From positions 62,001 to 126,000 of the forward strand of contig NZ_CP147918.1 of NCBI RefSeq assembly GCF_039645975.1: a stretch of 64,000 nt of DNA. Direction: 5' to 3'. Under the pieces are notes generated by a model. That model had not been told where the DNA came from and did no database searches. It saw only the letters and a list, made by a program, of their open reading frames with translations. The stretch comes from Sulfurimonas sp. HSL-1716. Lineage in GTDB: Bacteria > Campylobacterota > Campylobacteria > Campylobacterales > Sulfurimonadaceae. Position 1 is the stretch's first letter; every line of letters starts with the position of its first letter. Of the stretch, positions 27,541 to 36,894 are shown piece by piece. A program made the position numbers and the translations under genes.

Positions 27541-28479
27541 TTATTCAAACTCATCGGCAGATCTGCCAAGTTCCCCGTTTCGGTTTTTGATCAATCCCTG
27601 ATTTTTTGCATCTTGAGCCTTGGTCTTTTTCAAAAGTTCATAAAAGTTGTCAAAACGTGCTTTTGCAGATATGACAAGCGTATCTTTTGAACCGCCTTTG
27701 CTTAAAGCCATATTATAGTATTCGTCCGCTTTTTCCAGTCCTTGCAGGTTTTCGCTCACGCTTGCCTGCGCCTCGTACAGGATTGCAAGATCATAGTAGA
27801 AATTCATATCGCGTCCGCCTTTATAGCTTTCCATAGCTTTTATCGCACCGCTGTAATTTCTTCGTTTGGCGTAATCTATCGCGTAAGAGATATCATCGGG
27901 AAGCGCTTTGAACTCACGCAGCTGAAAAGTTTTGAGCGGGGATATGTCTGCCACGAAATCTTCTACGACGTCTTTTGCCGCTTCGGACGCGAGCTCTGCT
28001 TCAGACGGCAGTCTTATGACGTCTTTTGACTGGCGATTTTTAGACGTCTTGTACGATTTGGACAAAAACTCCTCCGCTCCGCGTGAAAGAGTGAAGTTTA
28101 TCTCAAGCTCCAGCGAGCGCTTATGTGCCGTCGTATTGTACTGGTAGTTCTCTACGCTCATGATCAAGACGACATCGTTTTCTCCTGCTATTGGATTGAG
28201 TGCGATGAAGTTTGTCTGCGTAAGCTTGGTCTTGATATTGTCTATAAGATAATCTCTCATTTTCGGGAGAGCTCTTTTTATGTTCAGTACATCGGGGTTT
28301 ATGGCAATAGCTATATATGCACCTTCTGGGATCTTATCGTCTTTGGTGATCATTTTTTTGATCTTTGCTTCCTCCCTCGGCGGCGAATATGAAGGGATGG
28401 CTATCTTTGCGCCTGCTGCACATCCCGTAAGAAGCAGTGCACTGAAACTAAGGGCTAAAACTAGATATTTACGATACAA
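27541..28479 (-). CDS. Predicted lipoprotein with CsgG/LpoB-like N-terminal fold and C-terminal helical repeats
   Basis: A 312-residue lipoprotein with signal peptide and lipobox LLLTGC (C20). Residues 55-135 have the rhythm of CsgG/LpoB-type domains: a strand (AYIAIAINPD), a helix ending LIDNIKTKLTQT, then FIALNP and a 'defined variable' strand pair (DVVLIMSVENYQYN). Residues ~200-290 are TPR-like (YAKRRNYSGAIKAMESYKGG; YYDLAILYEAQASV). This suggests a periplasmic or outer-membrane accessory factor; the assignment to the LpoB/CsgG type is tentative. First gene of the lipoprotein operon. Confidence 0.6.
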   Translation of the reverse strand: MYRKYLVLALSFSALLLTGCAAGAKIAIPSYSPPREEAKIKKMITKDDKIPEGAYIAIAINPDVLNIKRALPKMRDYLIDNIKTKLTQTNFIALNPIAGENDVVLIMSVENYQYNTTAHKRSLELEINFTLSRGAEEFLSKSYKTSKNRQSKDVIRLPSEAELASEAAKDVVEDFVADISPLKTFQLREFKALPDDISYAIDYAKRRNYSGAIKAMESYKGGRDMNFYYDLAILYEAQASVSENLQGLEKADEYYNMALSKGGSKDTLVISAKARFDNFYELLKKTKAQDAKNQGLIKNRNGELGRSADEFE

Positions 28480-28621
28480 AACACTCTCCTCTATAAGTAA
28501 TGTTAATAATAATTAACAAGTATAATTTGTTCAGATTTAAAGATGACTGAAAACAAGATAAATGTATTGTAATCTTAAAAGATAGTTTTGATACACTACA
28601 AAAAATATTTTAGAAGAGTTC

Positions 28622-29191
28622 ATGCCAAGAATAGAGAACGAAAAATTTTACAAAGCATCGCTGGAAAAGCACGGGTTTACTTGCAGGGCTCTGCACTGGA
28701 ACAGCGAGCGCAATCAGGAGATAAGGTTCAAGATCCTTCTTTCACTGTTAAAAGAGGATATAACCGCATGCAGAATTGTAGATGTCGGCTGTGGATTTGG
28801 GGACATGTACGGCTACATGAAACAAAAACCGCTGCGCTATACGGGCATAGACGTAATGGACGAGATGGTCAAAGAAGCAAAAAACAGGACCGGATGCGAG
28901 ATATTAAAGCTCGATGCCTGTACGGACGAACTTCCGCATGCGGATTATTATCTGTGCAGCGGGGCGATGAACATACTTCAGAAGTTCGAGACGTACCAGT
29001 TCATACGCAACTGTTACGGCGCGTCGGAAAAAGGATTTCTTTTTAATATTTTAGAAGGGGAAGACGAATCTCTGGTGTATAATTATTTTAAAGAGAAAGA
29101 GATCAGAGAACTCGCTCGCCAATTGGGTGCGAAGATAGAGATACGAAAAGGGTACCTGCAAAAAGACATGTCGGTGGGGATGTATAAGTAA
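28622..29191 (+). CDS. Class I SAM-dependent methyltransferase
   Basis: A 189-residue Rossmann-fold methyltransferase. The SAM-binding motif I is RIVDVGCGFGDMYGY and motif II is YTGIDVMDEMV, followed by acidic ILKLDACTDELP. The substrate is unknown. Its stop codon overlaps the ATG of asnB by one base, so the two proteins are made together. A TATAAT-like element (AGTATAATTTG near 28515) is a plausible promoter. Confidence 0.86.
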   Translation: MPRIENEKFYKASLEKHGFTCRALHWNSERNQEIRFKILLSLLKEDITACRIVDVGCGFGDMYGYMKQKPLRYTGIDVMDEMVKEAKNRTGCEILKLDACTDELPHADYYLCSGAMNILQKFETYQFIRNCYGASEKGFLFNILEGEDESLVYNYFKEKEIRELARQLGAKIEIRKGYLQKDMSVGMYK

Positions 29192-30990
29192 TGTGTGCAA
29201 TATTTGGCATAATCGGAGAGTACGAAGAGCAAAAAGCGAGATATGCCTTGTCACTGATGCAGCATCGCGGACCGGATTTTTGCGGTGTCGTACAAGAAAA
29301 CGACCTCTTTTTCGCACACAATCTTCTAAGCATCATGGACACATCTGCAACCGCGCGCCAGCCGCTGCGCCACAAGGATATCATTGTAAGCTTCAACGGC
29401 GAGATATATAATTTTTTAGAGCTCAAGCGCGAACTGGAGTTCGAGTATCAAAGCAGCGGAGACAGCGAAGTGCTGATGGCCGCGTATCTCAGATGGGGGG
29501 TAGATTTCGTCCGGCATATTCGCGGAATGTTTGCTATAGCGATCAAAGACGGCGATACGCTTTATCTTTTTCGCGACAGGTTCGGCAAAAAACCTCTGTA
29601 TTACCATCAAGGAAAAAGCTTTGTGTTTGCTTCGGAGATCAAGGCACTTGTCCCGTTTTTAAAACACCGCAGTCTGGATAATGACGCACTTTTAAGCTAT
29701 CTTTCGTTTTTGGCACCCACGCCGCCGCACACTTTTTTCAAAGGGATACAAAAACTCGCTGCTGGAGAGTATCTTACATACAGGCACAATAGGATTGAGA
29801 TAAAACGCTATTATGATATTTTGAATGTAAAGCCGGACTTGATAAGTAATGAAGATACTGCCTTAAAGCTGATAGAAAAGAGTCTTTTTGATTCGATCAG
29901 TATACGTTTAAACTCCTCTGTGCCGGCAGCTTCGCTTCTTTCAGGCGGAATAGACAGTGCTTTTATCGCAGCCATTGCAAAAAAGAGGGGGCATTTGCTG
30001 CATACTTTTACGCTGGGATACGATGAATACCGTAATTACGACGAACGCAAAAATGCGGCTGTGACGGCAGAATTTTTGGGTGTAAGAAACAGCGTCGTCG
30101 AGATAGATAAAAACAGGTTTATAGAAGCAAGCGACAGAGTGTTCGATACTCTTGACGAGCCGTTGAACGATCCTGCTGCGATTCCCTTGTATCTGCTTTT
30201 TGAAGAGATTGAAAAAGAGGGGTACAGAGTCGTGATGAGCGGAGAGGGAAGTGATGAGCTCTTTTTGGGCTACAGGCAGTATTTTGAGTACCTCGATATA
30301 CAAAAAGCTTCGGGACTTATGCATAAAAACTGGCTCAAGAAATATTTTCGTTCAAACTTTTCGATGAACAGGGAGTGGGAATGGTATAAGCGTATCTGGG
30401 AAGATACGCTTTTGTTTCGTACTTCCGGAGAAAAATTCACGGATCTGCAAAAGAACGAACTGTTACGTCAAAACATAAGAGACAATGAATCTTTGAAATA
30501 TCTCAAACCCTACAGAGACAGATTTGAGAGCAGTCTGCATACCGATGAGAGTACCTGGTACAGCTATGTTGATCTAAACATCTTTCAGGCGGAACATTTT
30601 TTGAGAAAGCTCGATCATGTGAGTATGGCGCACTCCATAGAATCGCGTACGCCTTTTTTGGATCATCATCTGGCAGAGAACATATTTGGGCTTGCTCCAA
30701 GTCTGCGTTATAAAGACGGTATCACAAAATCGATCCTAAAAAAGATCGCTTCACCCTATTTGAACGAAGAGATACTAAAACGTAAGAAGAAAGGTTTCTC
30801 AAACCCCTATATGGAATGGCTTATGGCTTCGGGAAGAATATCTCTGATCAAAGAAGTGAACGAGCAGACGGGGATGTTTAAAAAAGAGGTGTTGGAAAAA
30901 TATATCGAACGGGCAGAAAGAGGAAGATTTAAACAGCATGTCTGGGGACTCTACGTACTCTCTTGGTGGATCAAGAAGAACCTGCTATAA
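29191..30990 (+). CDS. asnB: Asparagine synthase (glutamine-hydrolysing)
   Basis: A 599-residue AsnB-type amidotransferase. The nucleophile Cys2 (MCAIFGIIGEYEE) and the GATase signature HRGPDFCG are present; the synthetase domain has the pyrophosphate loop ASLLSGGIDSAFIAA near residue 247. It makes asparagine from aspartate using glutamine and ATP, or amidates another carboxylate. The coupling to a methyltransferase leaves open a role in modifying a cell-surface or secondary product instead of, or beside, primary metabolism. Confidence 0.9.
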   Translation: MCAIFGIIGEYEEQKARYALSLMQHRGPDFCGVVQENDLFFAHNLLSIMDTSATARQPLRHKDIIVSFNGEIYNFLELKRELEFEYQSSGDSEVLMAAYLRWGVDFVRHIRGMFAIAIKDGDTLYLFRDRFGKKPLYYHQGKSFVFASEIKALVPFLKHRSLDNDALLSYLSFLAPTPPHTFFKGIQKLAAGEYLTYRHNRIEIKRYYDILNVKPDLISNEDTALKLIEKSLFDSISIRLNSSVPAASLLSGGIDSAFIAAIAKKRGHLLHTFTLGYDEYRNYDERKNAAVTAEFLGVRNSVVEIDKNRFIEASDRVFDTLDEPLNDPAAIPLYLLFEEIEKEGYRVVMSGEGSDELFLGYRQYFEYLDIQKASGLMHKNWLKKYFRSNFSMNREWEWYKRIWEDTLLFRTSGEKFTDLQKNELLRQNIRDNESLKYLKPYRDRFESSLHTDESTWYSYVDLNIFQAEHFLRKLDHVSMAHSIESRTPFLDHHLAENIFGLAPSLRYKDGITKSILKKIASPYLNEEILKRKKKGFSNPYMEWLMASGRISLIKEVNEQTGMFKKEVLEKYIERAERGRFKQHVWGLYVLSWWIKKNLL

Positions 30991-30993
30991 AAT

Positions 30994-31485
30994 TCAGATC
31001 GATTTTTCCTGTATGAGGGATAGTTCCAGCGGACCGCTGACATAGTTGGAAAAAAAGTTCAATATTTTCATATCTTCGGCAGTAAAATCACCGTCTATTT
31101 TGTTAAGAAGCTGAATTATTCCTATGATCTCGTGATTTGAGTCGAAAATAAGCGTGGTAATGATGTTTCTTGTCACAAAGCCTGTTTTTTTATCGATGTT
31201 TGGCATAAAGAATTCATTGTTGTAAGGGTCGTTTACAAGCTGAGGAGTTTTTGATTTAAAAGTATGTCCGACGATTCCGGAGTCTATGGATATAGCGATG
31301 CGGCCGATCCCGTCGCTGTGTTTTGTCCAAAGCATATCGGCATCGTAATCGACAAGGAATATGGAACATCTTTCACAGTTGAGCAGTCTTTTGGCTTCGA
31401 TAGATATCAGCTCAAGGGCATTATCCATATGGGGCGTCTCAATAAGCTGCTTACCAAATTTCGCTATTTCCGTAAACCTTTGCAT
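30994..31485 (-). CDS. GAF-domain protein (single domain), copy 1
   Basis: A 163-residue stand-alone GAF domain (for example ALELISIEAKRLLNCERCSI and GIVGHTFKSKTPQLVNDPYN). It ends IIGIIQLLNKIDGDFTAEDM, the usual last GAF helix and strand, with the NKxxGxF motif of cyclic-nucleotide-binding GAF folds. There is no output domain. It is a close paralogue of the next gene on the left-hand side of the dCMP deaminase, arranged in tandem. It converges on asnB with only 3 nt between. Confidence 0.82.
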   Translation of the reverse strand: MQRFTEIAKFGKQLIETPHMDNALELISIEAKRLLNCERCSIFLVDYDADMLWTKHSDGIGRIAISIDSGIVGHTFKSKTPQLVNDPYNNEFFMPNIDKKTGFVTRNIITTLIFDSNHEIIGIIQLLNKIDGDFTAEDMKILNFFSNYVSGPLELSLIQEKSI

Positions 31486-31598
31486 CTCTCATCCTCATTA
31501 GTAGTTGTTTTTTAATTCTTCTATTGTTTGTCCGCTGTTTTATTTTGATCGCATAGGGGTAATTATACCCTTTTCTTGAAAGTTTTCTCCTGCATCTT

Positions 31599-32102
31599 TT
31601 ATTCTTCGTTTTCATCTTCAAACATCGACGCCAGTTCCAGATAGGTACTGATATAGTGAGAAAAGAATATCATAAATCTTGTATCTTCCTTGTTGAAACC
31701 GCCCTCTTTATTTAAAAGCTGCAAAACACCGATGATCTTTCTGTCCGAACTAAAGACAGGAGAAGTCGCTATGTTTTTTGTGATGTAGCCGGTTTTATGG
31801 TCTATCTCTTTTAAAAATCTGCTGTCTTTGTAAGGGTCATTGCTGATGATGGGTTTTCTCTCTTTTATAGTATATCCGGCCAAACCCTCATCGGCGGATA
31901 TTCTTATCCTGCTTATTCCGTCTGCGAATGTTGTCCATAACTCGTTTTTTTCACTGTCGTATATGTAGATCGAACATCTGTCGGCGTTAAGCAGGTCTTT
32001 TGCCGTTTTTGAGATCAAGACCAAGCCGTCGTTCAAAGAGGGTTTTCCTAACAGTTTTTTTCCAAATTCCGTCAATTTTGCATATCTAGAACTGTTATCC
32101 AT
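31599..32102 (-). CDS. GAF-domain protein (single domain), copy 2
   Basis: A 167-residue stand-alone GAF domain, a tandem paralogue of the 163-residue protein downstream: both share FGKxLxxxP, LLxxxRCSI, DGIxRIxIS, NDPY and the terminal IxGxxQLLNK. The C-terminus is acidic. The two genes are 113 nt apart on the same strand, so they may be one transcript. The ligand and partner are unknown; single-GAF proteins can regulate a kinase or cyclase in trans. Confidence 0.82.
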   Translation of the reverse strand: MDNSSRYAKLTEFGKKLLGKPSLNDGLVLISKTAKDLLNADRCSIYIYDSEKNELWTTFADGISRIRISADEGLAGYTIKERKPIISNDPYKDSRFLKEIDHKTGYITKNIATSPVFSSDRKIIGVLQLLNKEGGFNKEDTRFMIFFSHYISTYLELASMFEDENEE

Positions 32103-32144
32103 AATCTTTCTCCGCTGCTATTATTTACGGATGTTATAGAGATA

Positions 32145-32576
32145 TTAGAGTTTTTCTATAACAACACCGTTGTCTTTTATAAATTTTGAGATGACTTCCG
32201 AATGTGTATGTTCGTAAGATTTTGCGTACACTATGCGTTTTATACCGCTGGCGATAAGGTTCTTGCTGCATTCGCTGCAGGGTTCCAGCGTAACGTAGAT
32301 GGTCGCTCCCTCTACGCTTATTCCTTTTCTTGCAGCCCAGATGATCGCATTCATCTCGGCATGGATCTCGTAGGTCTTGGACCAATCGTGATGCTCTTTT
32401 GTATACTCTCCGTCCCAATGGTCGTTACAGTTTGTATATCCTGCGGGTGTTCCGTTGTAGCCCGTGCTGAGTATTCTTCCGTCTTTTACGATGACGGCAC
32501 CTACCTGCTTAGAGACACATTTTGAAGCGCTTGCAATCTCTGTGGCTATATTGATAAAATTTATATCGCTTAGCAT
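32145..32576 (-). CDS. dCMP deaminase (deoxycytidylate deaminase)
   Basis: A 143-residue zinc-dependent deaminase converting dCMP to dUMP for thymidylate synthesis. Zinc and catalytic residues are H72-x-E74 in EIHAEMNAI and C100/C103 in LEPCSECSK. The substrate-loop segment NGTPAGYTNCND and the insert WDGEYTKEHH are typical of the dCMP-specific form (ComEB-like). It starts 72 nt from the divergent accB gene. Confidence 0.92.
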   Translation of the reverse strand: MLSDINFINIATEIASASKCVSKQVGAVIVKDGRILSTGYNGTPAGYTNCNDHWDGEYTKEHHDWSKTYEIHAEMNAIIWAARKGISVEGATIYVTLEPCSECSKNLIASGIKRIVYAKSYEHTHSEVISKFIKDNGVVIEKL

Positions 32577-32648
32577 ATCTGCCCTGAAATTTAATATTTG
32601 TTATGGTATTATATCGCAAAATTTTAATATATATTTTGGAGACTTAAA

Positions 32649-33098
32649 ATGGACATGAAACAGATAAAGGCGCTTATGCGCGAATTTGATGAAAGTGGTT
32701 TAAGTAGATTAAAAATTGCGAAAGATGAATTTAGTATAGAACTTGAAAAAGCAGTCGGTGCCGTTGCGGCTCCCGTGACTGCCGTCGCTGCTGCACCTGT
32801 TGCTGCTGCACCCGTCGCTGCAGTTGCAGCCCCAAGTGAAACTGCTGTCGAAATTTCTGGCGATATGATCCTTTCTCCAATGGTCGGTACTTTTTATGCA
32901 TCTCCGTCACCGGACTCTCCTGCATTCGTTAAAAAAGGAGATACCGTTAAAAAAGGTCAGGCTCTGGCGATACTCGAAGCGATGAAGATCATGAACGAGC
33001 TTGAAGCCGAATTTGACTGTAAGATCCTTGACGTATTGGTGAGTGACGGTCAGCCGGTCGAATATGATATGCCGTTATTTGTAGTAGAAAAGATTTAA
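32649..33098 (+). CDS. accB: Acetyl-CoA carboxylase biotin carboxyl carrier protein
   Basis: A 149-residue biotin carrier that shuttles carboxyl groups in acetyl-CoA carboxylase. The biotinylated lysine is K113 in ILEAMKIMNE. An Ala/Pro-rich mobile linker (AAPVTAVAAAPVAAAP, residues ~40-62) separates a short N-terminal helix region from the C-terminal biotinyl domain with the 'thumb' ASPSPDSPAFVK. It is 3 nt upstream of accC. Confidence 0.97.
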   Translation: MDMKQIKALMREFDESGLSRLKIAKDEFSIELEKAVGAVAAPVTAVAAAPVAAAPVAAVAAPSETAVEISGDMILSPMVGTFYASPSPDSPAFVKKGDTVKKGQALAILEAMKIMNELEAEFDCKILDVLVSDGQPVEYDMPLFVVEKI

Positions 33099-33101
33099 TC
33101 G

Positions 33102-34442
33102 ATGGCAGAAATAAAACGTATACTTGTTGCAAATCGCGGTGAGATAGCTCTTCGTGCGATCAGAACGATCAAAGAGATGGGCAAAGAAGCTGTCGCTATC
33201 TACTCGACGGCAGACAAAGGCAGTGAATATCTAAAACTGGCTGATGCAGCTATCTGTGTCGGCGGCGGACCGAGCTCTCAGAGTTATCTGAATATCCCTT
33301 CCATCATATCTGCCGCGGAGATCAGCGGTTGTGACGCGATCTTTCCGGGGTACGGTTTTTTAAGTGAAAATCAGCATTTCGTCGAGATATGTACGCATCA
33401 TAAGATCAAATTCATAGGACCGACTCCTGAGATCATGGTTCTTATGAGCGACAAATCAAAAGCAAAAGATGTTATGGTCAAAGCGAATGTTCCCGTAGTC
33501 CCGGGAAGTGACGGTGCGATCACCGACATTAAAGATGCAAAGAAAAGAGCAAAAGAGGTCGGCTATCCGGTCATCTTAAAAGCCGCTCAGGGCGGCGGCG
33601 GGCGCGGTATGCGTGTCGTTGAAGACGAAAGCTACCTTGAAAACGCATTTTTAGCAGCTGAGAGCGAAGCGATCACTGCGTTTGGCGACGGAACCATCTA
33701 TATGGAAAAATTCATCAAAAATCCTCGTCATATCGAAGTTCAGATCATGGCAGATTCTCATGGAAACGTGATCCATGTAGGTGAGCGCGACTGTTCCATG
33801 CAGCGTCGACATCAAAAACTCATAGAAGAGTCTCCGGCCGTCGTGTTGACTCCCGAAGTAAGAACAAGGCTTCATGACGCGGCAGTTCGTGCAGGCGAGT
33901 TCATCAAGTATGAGGGTGCCGGAACTTTTGAGTTCCTGCTCGATGCTGACCTGAACTTCTATTTTATGGAGATGAACACGCGTCTTCAGGTAGAACATAC
34001 CGTTTCTGAAATGGTAAGCGGGCTTGATCTTGTCAAAATGATGATAGAAGTAGCAGAAGGCAAAGAGCTCCCAAAACAAGAGGAGATAACTCTTCATGGA
34101 CATTCTATCGAGTGCCGTATCACGGCAGAAGATCCGATCAAATTTCTTCCATGTCCAGGAAAGATAAGCACCTGGATAGCACCGGGCGGAAAAGATGTTC
34201 GTATAGATACGCATGCGCATGCAAACTATATCGTGCCTCCGACGTATGACTCGATGATAGGAAAGCTTATCGTTTACGGCAAAGACAGAGCTGAGGCGAT
34301 CGCTAGAATGCACAGAGCTTTGAGCGAGTTTCAGGTAAGCGGTATCAAGACCACGATACCGTTTCATAAAAAGATGATGAAAAACCCCGATTTCCTAAGC
34401 AACAACTTCGATACGAAATACTTAGACGGGTATAAAGGCTAA
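33102..34442 (+). CDS. accC: Biotin carboxylase subunit of acetyl-CoA carboxylase
   Basis: A 446-residue ATP-grasp enzyme that carboxylates biotin on AccB. Family motifs include RILVANRGEIALRAIRT, the glycine-rich ATP loop KAAQGGGGRGMRVVE, and the catalytic block EMNTRLQVEHTVSEMVSG with E, N and R. It starts 3 nt after accB and is followed by a hairpin terminator. Confidence 0.97.
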   Translation: MAEIKRILVANRGEIALRAIRTIKEMGKEAVAIYSTADKGSEYLKLADAAICVGGGPSSQSYLNIPSIISAAEISGCDAIFPGYGFLSENQHFVEICTHHKIKFIGPTPEIMVLMSDKSKAKDVMVKANVPVVPGSDGAITDIKDAKKRAKEVGYPVILKAAQGGGGRGMRVVEDESYLENAFLAAESEAITAFGDGTIYMEKFIKNPRHIEVQIMADSHGNVIHVGERDCSMQRRHQKLIEESPAVVLTPEVRTRLHDAAVRAGEFIKYEGAGTFEFLLDADLNFYFMEMNTRLQVEHTVSEMVSGLDLVKMMIEVAEGKELPKQEEITLHGHSIECRITAEDPIKFLPCPGKISTWIAPGGKDVRIDTHAHANYIVPPTYDSMIGKLIVYGKDRAEAIARMHRALSEFQVSGIKTTIPFHKKMMKNPDFLSNNFDTKYLDGYKG

Positions 34443-34447
34443 AAACC

Positions 34448-34473
34448 GATATATGAACTTATGTTCATATATC
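34448..34473. terminator. Terminator between convergent accC and SurA-like genes
   Basis: A perfect 11-bp stem (GATATATGAAC at 34448-34458 with GTTCATATATC at 34463-34473) around a TTAT loop, followed on the + strand by TTCTCTCTTCGTT. A-T-rich stem but long; it can serve both directions. Confidence 0.65.
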
Positions 34474-34499
34474 TTCTCTCTTCGTTAATTTTCTATTTT

Positions 34500-35336
34500 T
34501 TACTCGGGCATTCTTATCGTTTGTATGTTCGCGTTTAGTCTTGCGCGGTCAAAATACTCTTTTAAAACCTGTTCTCGTTTATCGTTCATGATCATATTCG
34601 TGACCTGAGCTTTTATATCTTCAAGAGGCGTCTCTTTGTTTTTAGCAACGCTTTGGACATAAAAGCTGAGATAGCCGTCCTTACCGTTTGGAATAACGGC
34701 GGAGAATCCGTTTACGGGAGTTTTTTCCAGCATCTCTGCTAGCTGGGGCGATATCTTTTTGTATTCGAGGGTCTGATCACGGTGTGATATCTCGGGTGAA
34801 TAGAACATTGGATTGTCTATCTTTTCTTGAAGCAGATCTTTGCGTTTAGATTCGTATACGATCGTTGTAAAGCTCTGCGGGTGGTTAAACTTCGCTTTGT
34901 TGAGTTCGTAATAATCTTTTATCTCCTGCTCATCGGGCTCTTCCATATGAGAAAACGCGATGGATTGGAAAAGTTTTTCGTTGACGAGACGCTCTTTGAT
35001 CTTCTTTTGTATTTCTGAAGATGTCAGGTTCTCGCTGTTGGCGACAGCTTCATAAAACTGGTTGACGTTCATATTGTTTTGGCGTGCCATATTTTTTATC
35101 TCATCGATCACTTCATCATTGCTCACTTCTATTTTACGTGATCGTATCTCCTGTTCTTGCAGTTTTTTTCTTATGAGAATATCTATGCTTTTGCTCTGAT
35201 CCAGATGGGAGTCATGCATCATCTTTTTTATGTCCATCGTCGTTATGGGGTCATCCTGTACCAAGATGGCTACGCCGTCAACCATTTTTGCATTCAGAGC
35301 CAGAGAGAAAAGTATCAAAAATATGATTTTATACAT
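34500..35336 (-). CDS. SurA-like periplasmic chaperone / peptidylprolyl isomerase homologue
   Basis: A 278-residue exported protein (signal MYKIIFLILFSLALNA). The N-terminal helical SurA_N-type domain (GVAILVQDDPITTMDIKKMM; VSNDEVIDEIKNMARQNNMN) is followed by a parvulin-like region (about 165-245) that begins HPQSFTTIVYE and includes EYKKISPQLAEML. It resembles epsilonproteobacterial SurA/Cj1289-type chaperones that help outer membrane proteins fold. Whether the parvulin part is catalytic is uncertain. It probably serves the porin and other barrels of this window. Divergent from gltX. Confidence 0.82.
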   Translation of the reverse strand: MYKIIFLILFSLALNAKMVDGVAILVQDDPITTMDIKKMMHDSHLDQSKSIDILIRKKLQEQEIRSRKIEVSNDEVIDEIKNMARQNNMNVNQFYEAVANSENLTSSEIQKKIKERLVNEKLFQSIAFSHMEEPDEQEIKDYYELNKAKFNHPQSFTTIVYESKRKDLLQEKIDNPMFYSPEISHRDQTLEYKKISPQLAEMLEKTPVNGFSAVIPNGKDGYLSFYVQSVAKNKETPLEDIKAQVTNMIMNDKREQVLKEYFDRARLNANIQTIRMPE

Positions 35337-35428
35337 GTAAGTCGCTTTTTAATTTAATTTGAAATCTTATTTTACCCGCTTTTAACCAATGATTATCTAA
35401 AATTACATACTTTATAAAAAGGCTTATT

Positions 35429-36817
35429 ATGGTTGTTACACGTTTTGCACCCTCACCTACGGGATATCTGCATATCGGAGGCCTTAGAACCGCACTTTTT
35501 TCATATCTTTGGGCCAAAAAAAACGGCGGTAAATTCATCTTGCGCATAGAAGACACCGACTTAACCCGTAACTCTCAAGAAGCGGCGGATGCTATTGTTG
35601 CGGCATTTAAGTGGCTAGGACTCTCGCATGACGGCGAAATCGAGTATCAGTCAAAGCGTATGGATATCTACAAAAGATATATCCAAAAACTGCTAGACGA
35701 GGGTAAAGCTTACAACTGTTATATGTCAAAAGAGGAGCTTAACGAGCTTCGAGAAGAGCAGATGGCACGTAAAGAACGTGCGATGTACGACGGGCGGTAC
35801 CGCGATTTTACGGGAACTCCGCCGGAGGGTGTCGAGCCGGTCGTGCGCATAAAGGCTCCGCTAGAAGGAAGCATAACGGTGCAAGACGGCATCAAAGGGG
35901 ATGTAACCTTTGAGGTAAAAGATATTCTTGATGATTTCATCATTGCCAGAGCCGACGGAAGTCCGACATACAACTTTGTCGTGGCTATCGATGATGCACT
36001 TATGGGTATAAATACGGTCATCCGCGGTGACGATCATCTCTCAAACACGCCAAAACAGATGGTGGTCTATGAAGCTTTAGGTTTTGAGATACCCAAATTC
36101 TATCATGTGCCGATGATCCATAACTCTCAAGGAAAAAAGCTAAGCAAACGCGACGGAGCTACCGATGTCATGGAGTACAAAAATCTCGGTTATACACCCG
36201 AAGCACTTTTAAACTTCCTGGTTCGTCTTGGATGGAGCCACGGAGATCAGGAGATATTCTCTATGACGGAGATGATGGAGCTTTTTGATCCCAAGGATAT
36301 CAACCGTTCGGCCTCCATCTACAATGTCGATAAACTCGATTGGCTGAGCGCACATTACATAAAAAACATGCAAAATCCCGAGCTTTCCGAACTGCTGGAG
36401 TATTTCGGATTGGTGCTCTCCTCGCATGATAAAAGAGAGATATTGCTAGACGCTTTAAAAGAGCGCGCAAAAACATTGCAGGATCTCGCCGATCTGATCA
36501 GTGAAGTCCTGGGAGCACCCGTCGTATATGATGAAAAAGCGGTCAAGAAAGCTTTTAAAGAGGATTCTTTCGAGATATTGAACGACTTTGCTGCGAGACT
36601 GAAAAAGAGCGAAGATCTTCATCTTCCAATTGACTACCACCGCGTGATGGAAGAGCTTGTAAATGAGAGAGCCATCGGCTTTGGCAAGATAGGCCAGCCT
36701 CTGCGCGTAGCGCTGCTGGGAAAACTCTCGGGTCCAGGTCTGGATGTCGTGATGTCCGTGATCGGACGTGATGAAACATTGCAGCGCATAACCTCTGCAA
36801 TAGAAGCAAACAGCTAA
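35429..36817 (+). CDS. gltX: Glutamate--tRNA ligase
   Basis: A 462-residue class I synthetase charging tRNA-Glu. The HIGH-like motif is in RFAPSPTGYLHIGGLRTALF and the KMSKS-like motif in KKLSKRDGATDVMEY. The C-terminal anticodon-binding domain is full length. Campylobacterota often have two GltX copies, one charging tRNA-Gln for later amidation; which type this is cannot be judged here. Glutamyl-tRNA is also the start of tetrapyrrole synthesis, but that link here is only general. Confidence 0.95.
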   Translation: MVVTRFAPSPTGYLHIGGLRTALFSYLWAKKNGGKFILRIEDTDLTRNSQEAADAIVAAFKWLGLSHDGEIEYQSKRMDIYKRYIQKLLDEGKAYNCYMSKEELNELREEQMARKERAMYDGRYRDFTGTPPEGVEPVVRIKAPLEGSITVQDGIKGDVTFEVKDILDDFIIARADGSPTYNFVVAIDDALMGINTVIRGDDHLSNTPKQMVVYEALGFEIPKFYHVPMIHNSQGKKLSKRDGATDVMEYKNLGYTPEALLNFLVRLGWSHGDQEIFSMTEMMELFDPKDINRSASIYNVDKLDWLSAHYIKNMQNPELSELLEYFGLVLSSHDKREILLDALKERAKTLQDLADLISEVLGAPVVYDEKAVKKAFKEDSFEILNDFAARLKKSEDLHLPIDYHRVMEELVNERAIGFGKIGQPLRVALLGKLSGPGLDVVMSVIGRDETLQRITSAIEANS

Positions 36818-36894
36818 ATAATATAACTTTTTAGTGATTATATAAATTTTAATAGCTTAGACGATCAGAAAGATTGGATTGTAAGAATGGCGGG

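Noticed and set aside
33651-34367. Reverse-strand frame of 238 codons opposite accC
   Set aside because: Antisense shadow of a highly conserved gene; its translation is rich in Cys/Tyr/His and shows no known domain.
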